DNA of 64,000 nucleotides from Rheinheimera sp. GTDB lineage: Bacteria; Pseudomonadota; Gammaproteobacteria; Enterobacterales; Alteromonadaceae. The notes under the pieces were generated by a model. The model was given only the letters and a program-made list of their open reading frames with translations, was not told where the DNA came from and ran no database searches. This document shows positions 40,189-49,252 of the stretch, piece by piece (positions within the stretch are counted from its first letter, which is position 1; each line of letters opens with the position of its first letter). The translations under genes were made by a program, and so were the position numbers. The stretch lies in contig DPJG01000022.1 of assembly GCA_003543135.1 (NCBI GenBank), forward strand, positions 62,001-126,000, in the 5' to 3' direction.

Positions 40189-40863
40189 ATGTTATTTGAC
40201 TGTATTTTGTTCGACGCCGACGACACCTTATTTCATTTTGACGCTTTTGCCGGCTTAAGCCGGTTGTTCAGCCGGTATGAACTGGCCTTTGATCAGGCCG
40301 AATTTCAGCGTTACCAGCAGCTGAATCTGCCACTCTGGCAACAATATCAGGCCGGTGACATTAACGCTGAACAACTGCAAAGCCGCCGTTTTATGCCTTA
40401 TGCCGAAAAGCTGGGCTTAGATGCAGCCGAGCTGAATGATGAGTTTTTGCTGACCATGGCCGATATCTGCACTTTATTGCCTGGTGCCCTTGAGTTACTG
40501 CAAGCAATCAGCGGCAAAGCACAACTTGGCATTATCACCAATGGTTTTAGCCGGATGCAGCAGCTGCGGCTGGAACGTTGTGGTGTGGCACATTATTTTG
40601 ACAGCCTGGTGATTTCCGAGCAGGTGGGTGTGGCCAAACCCCATCCGGCTATTTTCGCCCATGCTTTAGCAAGTCTTGGCCATCCGGCAAAACACAAAAC
40701 TCTGATGGTCGGCGATAATATTCTGGCTGATGTGCAGGGAGCCCAGCAAGCCGGCATGGCCGCCTGTTGGCTCAATCATCAACAGCAACAGGCACCACAG
40801 GGCATTCAGCCCGACTACACAGTACAGTCTTTGTCTGAGCTACAGCAATTACTGCTGGCCTAA
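40189..40863 (+). CDS. yjjG: HAD hydrolase, YjjG-type nucleotidase
   Basis: HAD-superfamily phosphatase of 224 residues. Motif I is FDADDTLFHFD, motif II is ITNGFS, motif III includes the Lys in VAKPHPAIF, motif IV is MVGDNILADVQGA. YjjG dephosphorylates pyrimidine nucleotides, including abnormal ones such as dUMP or 5-fluoro-dUMP in E. coli. Cap domain and LGIITNGFSRMQ fit YjjG better than other HADs. Ends 15 bp inside the opposite gene. Confidence 0.87.
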   Translation: MLFDCILFDADDTLFHFDAFAGLSRLFSRYELAFDQAEFQRYQQLNLPLWQQYQAGDINAEQLQSRRFMPYAEKLGLDAAELNDEFLLTMADICTLLPGALELLQAISGKAQLGIITNGFSRMQQLRLERCGVAHYFDSLVISEQVGVAKPHPAIFAHALASLGHPAKHKTLMVGDNILADVQGAQQAGMAACWLNHQQQQAPQGIQPDYTVQSLSELQQLLLA

Positions 40864-41271
40864 GCTGGTTGGCCGTGCTTCGCTTTGACCACTGGTGCCG
40901 TTTTGCGCCTGGTTGTGCTGCGCTATCGCCTGATGTTCGTTTTCATATTGCATCAGCAATAAGGTCAGATAAATTTTGGTGGGTAAAGACAAAATCAACC
41001 CCAAAGCACAGCAGAGCGCCACAATAATAATGCCCTGCACGCCCATGGTTTCCGGCAATTTTGCACCCACCCACAAATAATGGCCAAAGATAATCAGGCT
41101 GATGCCACTCAACATCACCAGCTTTAACCAGAACATCAGCCTTTTGGTGGCGGCAAGGGCTGCAGTTCGCTGAGTGACAGCTTCGGCCTGTTGCTGCACC
41201 GTGAGCAGCGGCGTTTTAAGGGGTATTGCTGCCGCAGCTTCTGCAGCCTTTGGTTCAGGCTCTGTCGTCAT
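40849..41271 (-). CDS. Hypothetical two-TM membrane protein
   Basis: Protein of 140 residues: an Ala/Glu-rich N-terminal tail with a coiled-coil-like piece, two helices (about 48-67 and 75-99) and a Gln/Ser-rich C-terminal tail. Not recognised. GGAG stands 8 bp before the ATG at 41271, which excludes the longer frame. Its 3' end overlaps the end of yjjG by 15 bp on the other strand. Topology suggests both tails face the cytoplasm. Confidence 0.72.
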   Translation of the reverse strand: MTTEPEPKAAEAAAAIPLKTPLLTVQQQAEAVTQRTAALAATKRLMFWLKLVMLSGISLIIFGHYLWVGAKLPETMGVQGIIIVALCCALGLILSLPTKIYLTLLLMQYENEHQAIAQHNQAQNGTSGQSEARPTSLGQQ

Positions 41272-41403
41272 GATTGTGGCTCCGCAAATCTGCATCCCGT
41301 CACTATAGAAGCCGGTCACCAACAGCGCTTGATCCAGCACAACAGAGTTGCGGATCAGGCGCAAAATACCCCTGGTGTTTATTCGCTGTGCTGATTGCGA
41401 CTG

Positions 41404-41940
41404 TTATTGGCAAGTCTGAATTTTAATCCAGTCTCTTTCTGCAATGCCAAGCGCTGCGGCCGCCTGATAAAACTCAGCACATTGCACAGCTGCAGGTTTA
41501 TCACTACGCGCCAGCAACCAGGCGTAACTGAGATCAGGCCCCACCACCAGCGCCATACTGTAATCCGGCGCCAGTTTGGCGATATTGTAAGCACCGTAAA
41601 AAGGGCCAAAAAAGGACACTTTTAACCGGCCTTCATTCACAGGCCCAACAAATTTAGCCACCCCCTCCGCTTCGTCCCATTGTTGGTTTTCTTCGGAAAA
41701 CCCCCGGTTCAAAACTTTCACATGACCATCTTCCCGCAGGCTGTAAGTGGCGCTCACCTGAGTTAAACCACGCTCAAAGCTGTGGTCCAGCCGGGCTATT
41801 TCATGCCACTGCCCCAAGTAACGCTTTAACTCAAAAGGCGTGACCGGTGTGACATTGTCCGGCACGCCGGTGCAGCCCGTCAGGAGCAAACCGGCCAGCA
41901 ACAGCGTCAAACCTGTCTTTATAACACTGAATTTTTTCAT
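41404..41940 (-). CDS. blc: Outer-membrane lipoprotein lipocalin Blc
   Basis: Bacterial lipocalin of 178 residues. Lipobox LLLTGC (Cys about 23) after a signal helix; the lipocalin motif is LGQWHEIARLDHSFERG, and GPDLSYAWLLAR is the conserved late strand. Blc binds lysophospholipids and sits in the outer membrane. AGGAAAA precedes the ATG at 41940. Divergent from the ArsR-type regulator with 182 bp between starts. Confidence 0.92.
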   Translation of the reverse strand: MKKFSVIKTGLTLLLAGLLLTGCTGVPDNVTPVTPFELKRYLGQWHEIARLDHSFERGLTQVSATYSLREDGHVKVLNRGFSEENQQWDEAEGVAKFVGPVNEGRLKVSFFGPFYGAYNIAKLAPDYSMALVVGPDLSYAWLLARSDKPAAVQCAEFYQAAAALGIAERDWIKIQTCQ

Positions 41941-42057
41941 ATTTTTTCCTGTTACTCCAAGCTGCACCTGCTGCTGAATACGCTGCCACAACACAAACAG
42001 AGCAGCTGGCGGCAAAAAATAATGACAGTTGCTCTGATGCAAATTGTTGCGTCAACC

Positions 42058-42086
42058 TTGAATATCGACAACTAACGATATATATT
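42058..42086 (+). promoter_or_regulatory. Predicted sigma-70 promoter of the arsR-nemA unit
   Basis: TTGAAT, 17-bp spacer, TATATT. Start of transcription would be near 42093, exactly where a palindrome lies. Good match by eye. Confidence 0.6.
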
Positions 42087-42092
42087 TCGATT

Positions 42093-42122
42093 TATCGCGA
42101 TATAAGGATATTGGGATCCCAA
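42093..42122 (+). promoter_or_regulatory. Candidate operator and leader palindromes before arsR-type gene
   Basis: Two perfect palindromes: TATCGCGATA at 42093-42102, at the predicted +1, and TTGGGATCCCAA at 42111-42122, touching the ATG at 42123. The first is a likely binding site for the regulator; the second could form a small hairpin between the AAGG ribosome site and the start codon. Confidence 0.5.
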
Positions 42123-42425
42123 ATGAGTAACCCTGAACTTGATGAACTGATCAAAGCCCTGTCACACCCGGTCAGGCGCGACATATTGCATTGGCTGAAA
42201 GAGCCGGAGCTGTATTTTGCCGACCAGGAGCACCCACTGTCGTTTGGGGTTTGTGCCGGCAAAATTGATCAAAAAACCGGGCTGTCGCAGTCCACAGTGT
42301 CGAACCATCTGGCCATTTTGCAAAGAGCTGGTTTTATCAGCAGCAAAAAAGTGGGTCAGTGGAACTTTTTTTCGCGTAATGAAGCGGCTATTCAGGTGTT
42401 TTTACAACACCTGCAGCAGCTTTAA
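42123..42425 (+). CDS. ArsR-family winged-helix regulator
   Basis: Protein of 100 residues with LIKALSHPVRRDILHWLK and the recognition part LSQSTVSNHLAILQRAGFISSKK, typical of ArsR/SmtB helix-turn-helix proteins. The metal-binding Cys cluster of ArsR is absent; one Cys is present in FGVCAGKID. The gene is followed 19 bp later by an old-yellow-enzyme gene, so it probably controls that gene and itself in response to an electrophile or oxidant; a Cys sensor is possible. The ATG is chosen over an upstream TTG. Confidence 0.85.
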   Translation: MSNPELDELIKALSHPVRRDILHWLKEPELYFADQEHPLSFGVCAGKIDQKTGLSQSTVSNHLAILQRAGFISSKKVGQWNFFSRNEAAIQVFLQHLQQL

Positions 42426-42444
42426 ACCACAAGGCTGAATATTG

Positions 42445-43509
42445 ATGAGCACAAAAACTTTGTTTGATCCGCTGCAACTGGGCAGCCTGACGTTAAAAAA
42501 CCGTATTGTGATGGCGCCGTTAACCCGCTGCCGCGCCAGTGAAGGCCGGGTGCCTAATACACTGATGGCCGATTATTACCGCCAGCGCGCCAGTGCCGGT
42601 TTAATTTTATCTGAAGCCACTTCGGTGACCCCTATGGGCGTGGGTTATCCCGACACGCCAGGCATCTGGTCTGACGAACAGGTGCAAGGCTGGAAGCTGG
42701 TGACAGACGCTGTGCACCAACAAGGCGGGCTGATTTTTCTGCAGCTGTGGCATGTCGGCCGGGTATCGGACCCTTATTATCTGAACGGTGAATTACCTGT
42801 TGCACCCAGTGCAGTCAAACCGGCTGGCCATGTCAGTTTATTAAGACCGATGAAAGACTTTGAAACGCCAAGAGCCTTAACGCTGGAAGAAATTAAAGAG
42901 GTGATTGCGGCCTACCGTCAGGGCGCTATCAATGCCAAAGCGGCCGGTTTTGACGGTGTGCATGTGCATGGTGCCAATGGTTATCTGCTCGATCAGTTCC
43001 TGCAGGACAGCACCAATTTGCGTACCGATGAATACGGTGGTTCGCTCGAAAACCGCGCCCGTTTATTGCTGGAAGTGACAGACGCCTGTATTGAGGTTTG
43101 GGGCAAAGACAGAGTGGCAGTGCATTTAGCGCCCAGAATGGACGCCCACGATATGAAAGACAGCCAACCGGCTGATACTTTTGGTTATGTGGCGCGTGAA
43201 CTGGGTAAACGCCAGATTGCCTTTATTTCAACCCGCGAGCATGCCGCAGACGACAGCTTAACGCCGATGCTCAAACAGCAGTTTGGCGGTGTAGTCATTG
43301 CCAACGAAGGCTTTAATAAAGCCCAGGCCAATGCCTGGCTGGCTGAGGGCAAAGCAGACGCTGTGGCTTTTGGTGTGCCTTTTATTGCCAACCCGGATTT
43401 ACCGGCGCGGTTGCAACAAGACGCACCACTGAATCCACCGCGTAAAGAGCTGTTTTACGCCAAAGGTGCTGAAGGTTATACCGACTATCCAAGCCTGCAG
43501 CAGGCTTAA
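42445..43509 (+). CDS. nemA: Old-yellow-enzyme alkene reductase (NemA-like)
   Basis: FMN-dependent ene-reductase of 354 residues. LKNRIVMAPLTRCRA, the QLWHVGRVS segment, the GVHVHGANGYLLDQFL catalytic His-Asn region and DEYGGSLENRARLLLEV are standard for the NemA/OYE family. It reduces activated C=C bonds such as N-ethylmaleimide or 2-cyclohexenone. TTG at 42442 or ATG at 42445 may start it; the ATG is taken. Co-transcribed with the ArsR-type gene and closed by a strong terminator. Confidence 0.92.
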   Translation: MSTKTLFDPLQLGSLTLKNRIVMAPLTRCRASEGRVPNTLMADYYRQRASAGLILSEATSVTPMGVGYPDTPGIWSDEQVQGWKLVTDAVHQQGGLIFLQLWHVGRVSDPYYLNGELPVAPSAVKPAGHVSLLRPMKDFETPRALTLEEIKEVIAAYRQGAINAKAAGFDGVHVHGANGYLLDQFLQDSTNLRTDEYGGSLENRARLLLEVTDACIEVWGKDRVAVHLAPRMDAHDMKDSQPADTFGYVARELGKRQIAFISTREHAADDSLTPMLKQQFGGVVIANEGFNKAQANAWLAEGKADAVAFGVPFIANPDLPARLQQDAPLNPPRKELFYAKGAEGYTDYPSLQQA

Positions 43510-43536
43510 TCACAGCCGAAATTAGCTGCTGATAAT

Positions 43537-43564
43537 AAAAAACCACCGGCGACGGTGGTTTTTT
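43537..43564. terminator. Bidirectional terminator after nemA
   Basis: AACCACCG and CGGTGGTT (8 bp, GCGA loop), four A before and four T after. Serves nemA and possibly the minus-strand metal cluster end at 43658. Confidence 0.88.
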
Positions 43565-43657
43565 ATTGTTAAAGCCTGGTTGCTGTTTCAGGCGCTGTAT
43601 CAGACAGATGACACAAGCCCAAATCCAGTACAGACCTCAGTCCATACGCTGTGTTGA

Positions 43658-44185
43658 TCAGTGGTGATGGCTATGGTCTTCAGTTTTTTCAGCGTCATGC
43701 TGATGTTTTTCACCATGTTCATGATGATCATGATCTTTGGCCGCTGCCGCCGTTGGTTTTAATGGCTCAAACTTGGCTGTTTGTGCACTCTGGCCTGGCA
43801 TAGTGACATTGGCCACCACTTTCATCTCAGGTACAGAAGCGTATACAGCCTCACCCACCAGGGCATTGTTGCCTTCTGGTTTTAACTCCACCTTGGCTTT
43901 TTGTTTGCCGGCCACCAGCACCAAATTGGCGGTGGCGCCTGCTGTTGCGACCGGCGTGTTGGCATGGTCCATCACAAAGACTTTAATGGCATTTTTTTTA
44001 GCATCTTTGCTGTTTTTCACTACCAAAAGCTCAAAATGATAAGCACCGGCCATCCGCAATTGACCACCATTGGGGCCAACCACTGTGTCCAGATATTCAT
44101 CGGTATGGGCCTGGGCTACACCGGCAGTAACCATAGCCAACAGCGCCGCTGCTTTGGTCAGTTGGGAAAAAGTGGTTCTGAACAT
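43658..44185 (-). CDS. Secreted His-rich protein, metal efflux cluster
   Basis: Periplasmic protein of 175 residues: signal peptide ending AQAHTD, a beta-rich domain (VGPNGGQLRMAGAYHFELLV) and a C-terminal tail packed with His, Asp and Glu (DHDHHEHGEKHQHD...HSHHH). The tail should bind divalent metal. GGAG precedes the ATG at 44185; the longer frame is rejected. Last gene of the minus-strand metal RND island, separated from the pump by 48 bp. Function as a periplasmic metal buffer or chaperone is inference. Confidence 0.85.
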   Translation of the reverse strand: MFRTTFSQLTKAAALLAMVTAGVAQAHTDEYLDTVVGPNGGQLRMAGAYHFELLVVKNSKDAKKNAIKVFVMDHANTPVATAGATANLVLVAGKQKAKVELKPEGNNALVGEAVYASVPEMKVVANVTMPGQSAQTAKFEPLKPTAAAAKDHDHHEHGEKHQHDAEKTEDHSHHH

Positions 44186-44233
44186 AATAATCTCCAAAAA
44201 CTGTTAGTTAAAAAATTAGTAAAAACAATAACT

Positions 44234-47200
44234 TTAATAAAGTTGTGTTTGGTCGGTCCCGGCCATTAACCGCTCCAGCGGTGCCTTACCCCATAACCAG
44301 AACATCAAAGGTGTCAGCACTGTATCCAAAATAGTGGAGCTGACCAGGCCACCAAAAATCACCACAGCTACAGGGTGCAAAATTTCTTTGCCCGGCGCGT
44401 CGGCCGAAAATAACAAAGGCAACAGCGCAAAAGCCGCCACCAAAGCGGTCATCAGCACAGGTGTTAATCGCTCGAGCGAGCCACGGATAATCATCTGAGT
44501 GCCAAACACCTCAGCTTCAAACCGGCATAAGTTGATGTAATGGCTGATTTTTAAAATGCCATTTCGGGTAGCAATACCGGCCAGTGTAATAAAGCCCACC
44601 AGCGCCGCCACCGACAGCGGCTGATCAGCCCACCACAACGCCAGTACAGAGCCAATCAGCGCCAGCGGAATATTCGCCATAATAATCAGCGTTAACCGAA
44701 GCGACTGATATCTACTGTACAACACCAGCAAAATGGCAATCAGGGAACCCAAAGCCAGCAAAGTGATCAGGTTCGCTGCTTCTTCCTGCGCCTGGAACTG
44801 GCCTTCCAGCGCGGTAAAATAACCTTCAGGCAATTGAGTTTGTGCCAGTACAGCCCTGATATCGGTAATGGCATGGCTTAAATCCCTGCCCTCCACATTA
44901 GCCGATAGAACTATACGACGCCGGCCATTTTCGCGACTGATTTGGTTCGGCCCGTCTGACTCCAGCACCTGCGCCAGCATACTCAGCGGCACTGTTCCTT
45001 TTGGCGTTTGGATCAGCAGTTGCGCCAATGCCGCTGGGTCACGTGCGCTGTCGGGCAAACGCAACAATAAATCAAAACGCCGTTCATTACTGATCAGCTG
45101 ACTGAGTTTTATCCCATCAATCTGTTGCTGCAGGCTATGCAATAAAGCGCCGGGCGCCACACCATAAGCAGCTGCTTTTTGATAATCCACCTGAATTTTT
45201 ACCTGTGGGATCAACACCTGTTTTTCCAGGCTGAGGTCGGTAACCCCTGCCACTTTGCTAAGCTCCTGCTGCAGGTTATTACCAAGGGCACGTAAGGTGG
45301 CAATATCATCACCAAAAACTTTAATGGCTATTTGTGCCCGGACCCCAGACAACAAATGGTCCAGCCGGTGTGAAATTGGCTGACCTACACTGACACTGCC
45401 CGGCAATACCGAAAGTACCCGGCGGATCTCGGCCAGCACTTCAGCTCTTGGCCGTTCTAACACCTGTAAATCCACGTCAATTTCGGTGTAATGCACCCCT
45501 TCGGCATGTTCATCCAGCTCGGCACGGCCGGTACGACGGCCCACCTGCGTCACTTCCGGCACCTGCAACAGCAGTTGCTCAGCCAATGCACCTACTTTAT
45601 TGGATTCAGTGAGCGCAGTGCCGGGCTGCAACATCAGATTGATGGTTAAAGTGCCTTCGTTAAAAGGCGGCAGGAAACTTTTGGCAAAAAACGGCACCGA
45701 AGCAGCAGCGACAGTGACGGCCAGCAGCGCGGCCGCCAGCAAAGAGCGGGCATGACCAAAAGACCAGCGCAGCAGCTGCTCGTCACGTTTTTTCAAAAAA
45801 CGCACCAGCGCGCTGTCGCCATGTTGCTGCTGGGCTAATTTTGGCAGCAGGTAATAACAAAGCACAGGGGTGACGGTAATAGCCACCATCATACTGGCCA
45901 GAATAGAGGTGATATAAGCCACACCCAGCGGGCTGAATAACCGGCCTTCAATACCGGACAGTGCAAAGAGCGGCACAAACACCAGCACTACAATTAAAGT
46001 GGCGTACACCACCCCACTGCGCACTTCACCGGACGCAGCAGCTATGACTTCCAGCACAGGTTTAGGTACTGCCAGCTGCCGGTTTTCTTTTAACCGGCGC
46101 AGCACGTTTTCCACATCCACTACTGCGTCGTCCACCAGCTCACCCAGCGCAATGGCCAGGCCACCCAGCGTCATGGTGTTAATTGACAAACCAAAATAAC
46201 GGAATACCAGCACAGCGGCTAATAAACTCAGGGGTATCGCCAGCAGCGAAATGGCGGTAGTGCGCACATTCAGCAAAAACATAAACAGAATAATGGTGAC
46301 CATAATGGCACCATCACGCAGCGCTTCTTCAACGTTATTGATGGAATTTTCAATAAAGTCAGCTTGTTTAAACAAAAACTGCGGTGCCTGCACGCCATCA
46401 GGTAAGCCTTTGCCAAGTTCTGCCACCGCAGCTTCAATCTGCCGCGTCAATTGCACACTGTCGCCGGCCGGCTGTTTTTGCACCGACAAAATCACTGCCG
46501 CTTTGCCTTTATAACCGGCATCCCCTCTTTTGGTCGCGGCCACAATATTGACGTTAGCCAGCTGCTGTAATAACACCGGCTGACCATCTTTGACCGCCAC
46601 CACCAGCTGCTGTAAATCTTCCAGCGCTTTGGTACGGCCAATATTACGAATGAGCCACTCACGGCCCTGGGCTTCGAGAAAACCACCGCTGGAATTGACA
46701 CCAAAATCAGTCAGCGCCTGCTCAATTTCATTCAGGCTGACGTCAAGCGCCGCCAGTTGTGAAGCAATAGGCTCGACTCTGTATTGGCGCACTTCACCGC
46801 CAATAGGGATCACCTGAGCCACACCCGGAATACTCAATAACCTGGGCCGCACCACCCATTCGGCAAATTCGCGTACCGCCATAGGGCTGACCTTGGCCGG
46901 ATCGGCCGGAATAGCCAGCAGCAGAATTTCCCCCATAATGGACGACACTGGCCCCAGCTGCGGCGTGACGCCATCGGGCAGTTGCTCCTGCGCCAGGCTC
47001 AGCCTTTCGGCCACCATCTGGCGGTTGCGGTAAATGTCTGAGCCCCAGTCAAATTCGATATACAGCACCGACAAACCCACACCGGACACTGAACGCACCC
47101 GGCTCACCCCCGGAATACCATTCATGCTGGTTTCCAGCGGGAAAGTGACCAGCTGCTCGACTTCTTCCGGCGCCATACCGCCGGCTTCAGTCATTAAAGT

Positions 47201-47341
47201 GACCGTAGGTTTATTTAAATCAGGAAATACATCCACCGGCAGCTGCTTCAGGCTCATACTGCCAAATACCAGCAATAACAAAGCACAGCCCAGTACAAAC
47301 AGCCGTTGTTTTAAACTAAAGCGGATCAGCGCATCAAACAT
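44234..47341 (-). CDS. Heavy-metal RND efflux pump (CzcA/CusA family)
   Basis: Inner-membrane HME-RND transporter of 1035 residues, twelve helices. The start FDALIRFSLKQRLFV and VDVFPDLNKPTVTLMTEA are typical. The signature helix-4 region is LGELVDDAVVDVENVL, with an Asp pair like HME3b-type pumps and unlike the single-Asp CzcA or CusA signatures; the metal cannot be assigned from this with confidence. Begins 2 bp after the adaptor gene. No outer-membrane CzcC-like gene is in the island. Confidence 0.93.
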   Translation of the reverse strand: MFDALIRFSLKQRLFVLGCALLLLVFGSMSLKQLPVDVFPDLNKPTVTLMTEAGGMAPEEVEQLVTFPLETSMNGIPGVSRVRSVSGVGLSVLYIEFDWGSDIYRNRQMVAERLSLAQEQLPDGVTPQLGPVSSIMGEILLLAIPADPAKVSPMAVREFAEWVVRPRLLSIPGVAQVIPIGGEVRQYRVEPIASQLAALDVSLNEIEQALTDFGVNSSGGFLEAQGREWLIRNIGRTKALEDLQQLVVAVKDGQPVLLQQLANVNIVAATKRGDAGYKGKAAVILSVQKQPAGDSVQLTRQIEAAVAELGKGLPDGVQAPQFLFKQADFIENSINNVEEALRDGAIMVTIILFMFLLNVRTTAISLLAIPLSLLAAVLVFRYFGLSINTMTLGGLAIALGELVDDAVVDVENVLRRLKENRQLAVPKPVLEVIAAASGEVRSGVVYATLIVVLVFVPLFALSGIEGRLFSPLGVAYITSILASMMVAITVTPVLCYYLLPKLAQQQHGDSALVRFLKKRDEQLLRWSFGHARSLLAAALLAVTVAAASVPFFAKSFLPPFNEGTLTINLMLQPGTALTESNKVGALAEQLLLQVPEVTQVGRRTGRAELDEHAEGVHYTEIDVDLQVLERPRAEVLAEIRRVLSVLPGSVSVGQPISHRLDHLLSGVRAQIAIKVFGDDIATLRALGNNLQQELSKVAGVTDLSLEKQVLIPQVKIQVDYQKAAAYGVAPGALLHSLQQQIDGIKLSQLISNERRFDLLLRLPDSARDPAALAQLLIQTPKGTVPLSMLAQVLESDGPNQISRENGRRRIVLSANVEGRDLSHAITDIRAVLAQTQLPEGYFTALEGQFQAQEEAANLITLLALGSLIAILLVLYSRYQSLRLTLIIMANIPLALIGSVLALWWADQPLSVAALVGFITLAGIATRNGILKISHYINLCRFEAEVFGTQMIIRGSLERLTPVLMTALVAAFALLPLLFSADAPGKEILHPVAVVIFGGLVSSTILDTVLTPLMFWLWGKAPLERLMAGTDQTQLY

Positions 47342-47343
47342 GC

Positions 47344-48516
47344 TTACCTCACCTGCGCCAGCAACGAAGCGGCCTGTACCACCACTCTGTCACCGTCATG
47401 TAAACCACTGACAATCACCACTTCGTTGGCATTCAGCGGCAACGGGCTCACTTTTTGTGCAATAAAACGTTCCGCCGACTGATGCACCCAAACTGCGGTT
47501 TCACCTGTGTCGAGTTTTTGCAAAGCTGTTCTTGGCACAGCCCAGCCGGAAAGCAGCTCACCTGTTGCCAGCACCACAGTTAAAGGCTGACCTACGCTCA
47601 GTTGTGGTGTGGTGTTTGCTGTAGTGTTTTCTGTTGTATTTGCTGCCTTAGGCTGTGGTTTAAACCATAAAGGCCTGGCCTGCTGTTGTAACTGCAAACC
47701 TTGCCCCTGGAATAACAACGGGAAACCTGAGCCTGTGTTGTTGCCCGCCAGCAAAATGGCACTGGCGCTGGGTGCTGCCGGCAAGGTCAGGCTGTTGTCA
47801 TACAAACGGGCGGCAATTAACAGCTCGGCCGGGTCGACAATCTGAAATAACGCATCCTGACTTTCCACCACCTGACCACGCAGTTTATGCACCTGACTGA
47901 TCACGCCCGACACTGGCGCCACCACAGGCACCAGCTGGCCTGTACCTTTGGCCGCAAATTCACGGCGTCTTTTCAGGCCGGCTAAATCGATATTCAGTGC
48001 GTCCAGCTCATTGGCCGGCACCAGCGTGCCCAATTGTTTAAAACGACGGATACGATCCTGTGTTAATGCGATCTGCGCATCCAGCTCCGCCAATAACGCC
48101 TGCTGATTGCTGCGATCTAAACTGGTATCCAGCGGCGCTATCGCCGCCAGCACCTGACCGGCCCGCACCTGCTGACCCAAAGTTGGCCAGCCATCCGGCC
48201 CGGCTTGTAGCTGCCCCAACTGGCCGGCTTCAATCAAACCGCCAAAAGCCGGATCCAGGATCACCTCCGCCTGTAATTCAATACTGCGCTGATGCTGCGC
48301 CTGTTGCACTTTGCGGGTACGCAATTGCCACTGATGTTGCGCCGCTTTAGGTATAAATAAACTGCCGTCTGTTAACCGGCTGGGTTTATCACCACTGACC
48401 TGCACTTGAGGGGCTTCATCATGGGAATGATCTTCGCCGCCATGGGCGGCTACCTGCGCAGAAAACATCGTTGACACCAGGCTCAGTAACAGCAGGTTTT
48501 GCAGAAATTTGTTCAT
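47344..48516 (-). CDS. Heavy-metal RND periplasmic adaptor (CzcB-like)
   Basis: Membrane-fusion protein of 390 residues. After the signal peptide (about residues 1-24) the mature start AHGGEDHSHDE is His-rich and likely metal-binding. The beta-sandwich, coiled-coil (ALLAELDAQIALTQDRIRRF) and C-terminal membrane-proximal domain are in order. A short threonine-rich linker reads NTTENTTANTT about residue 296. Overlaps the 180-residue gene by one base; precedes the pump by 2 bp. Confidence 0.9.
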   Translation of the reverse strand: MNKFLQNLLLLSLVSTMFSAQVAAHGGEDHSHDEAPQVQVSGDKPSRLTDGSLFIPKAAQHQWQLRTRKVQQAQHQRSIELQAEVILDPAFGGLIEAGQLGQLQAGPDGWPTLGQQVRAGQVLAAIAPLDTSLDRSNQQALLAELDAQIALTQDRIRRFKQLGTLVPANELDALNIDLAGLKRRREFAAKGTGQLVPVVAPVSGVISQVHKLRGQVVESQDALFQIVDPAELLIAARLYDNSLTLPAAPSASAILLAGNNTGSGFPLLFQGQGLQLQQQARPLWFKPQPKAANTTENTTANTTPQLSVGQPLTVVLATGELLSGWAVPRTALQKLDTGETAVWVHQSAERFIAQKVSPLPLNANEVVIVSGLHDGDRVVVQAASLLAQVR

Positions 48517-49058
48517 TATTTTGCCCCCTGCGAACGACGTGACGCCAAACGCCAGAACACCAAAGCCAGTATCAGCACACCCAACGCCAGCAATAACTGC
48601 GAGCTGTATTCAGTCCAGCTATGGTCGTGTGGCACCTCCGTGCTGACCGGCGTTAAATCCAGTGCTGTGGTCAATAAATCCAGGTCCTCACCTGCTTCAA
48701 TCGTCAGGGTCACATTGTGGCGCTCAGCTTTCAGTGCCGGTGTTTTCAGCTGGTAAAAACCGGGTTGCACCATAGCGGCTTTGCCAGAAAAACCAGCCAG
48801 GTCCAGCTCAATCACTGCGCCTTCTACCGGGCTGTTATCGGCAAAATAATCCAGATAAATACTGAGTTGTTGCTCAGCATTACCGACAGCAGGCGCAACC
48901 AGCACCAGCTCAAATAATTCGGAGCTGGCATAAGCGCGGCTACCAGTGCTGGCCGGCATAGCTGCGGCTGCTTTTTGTTCTTCCTCGCCATGGTCTTCAC
49001 CGCCATGGGCCCAAAGCTGCAGCGGCAAACAAAACAAAATGAGCCAGAGAAATTTCAT
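48516..49058 (-). CDS. Membrane-anchored periplasmic protein of the metal cluster
   Basis: Protein of 180 residues. Signal peptide ending LQLWAHGG, mature N-terminus HGGEDHGEEEQ like that of the adaptor, a beta-sandwich domain (IELDLAGFSGKAAMVQPGFYQL), then one C-terminal helix (about 152-170) with a basic tail. Similar small proteins stand before CzcB genes in other bacteria (from memory, YtkA/FixH-like fold). The start is ATG 49058 with GGGA upstream; a GTG one codon earlier is also possible. First gene of the pump operon. Metal-binding or periplasmic handling is inferred. Confidence 0.82.
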   Translation of the reverse strand: MKFLWLILFCLPLQLWAHGGEDHGEEEQKAAAAMPASTGSRAYASSELFELVLVAPAVGNAEQQLSIYLDYFADNSPVEGAVIELDLAGFSGKAAMVQPGFYQLKTPALKAERHNVTLTIEAGEDLDLLTTALDLTPVSTEVPHDHSWTEYSSQLLLALGVLILALVFWRLASRRSQGAK

Positions 49059-49252
49059 CACGATCCCAATAAAAACAGTATTGATGGCAGCAGTTTGTCA
49101 GAGCAGAGGCAACAGCAGCCTGACCGCAAGATTACAAATTTGTCATCTGGGCTTTTAGTGATGTGATCGAACCTTCAGGCAATGTGGTGCGACAAGCTGT
49201 AAAGGGAATACCAGGCTGCAGTCACGCCACAGCCTGAACAGAGGGGCAGCTG

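Noticed and set aside
47600-47650. NTTENTTANTT coding repeat as a tandem repeat element
   Set aside because: Only a short Thr-rich linker in the adaptor; too few copies to be a repeat locus.
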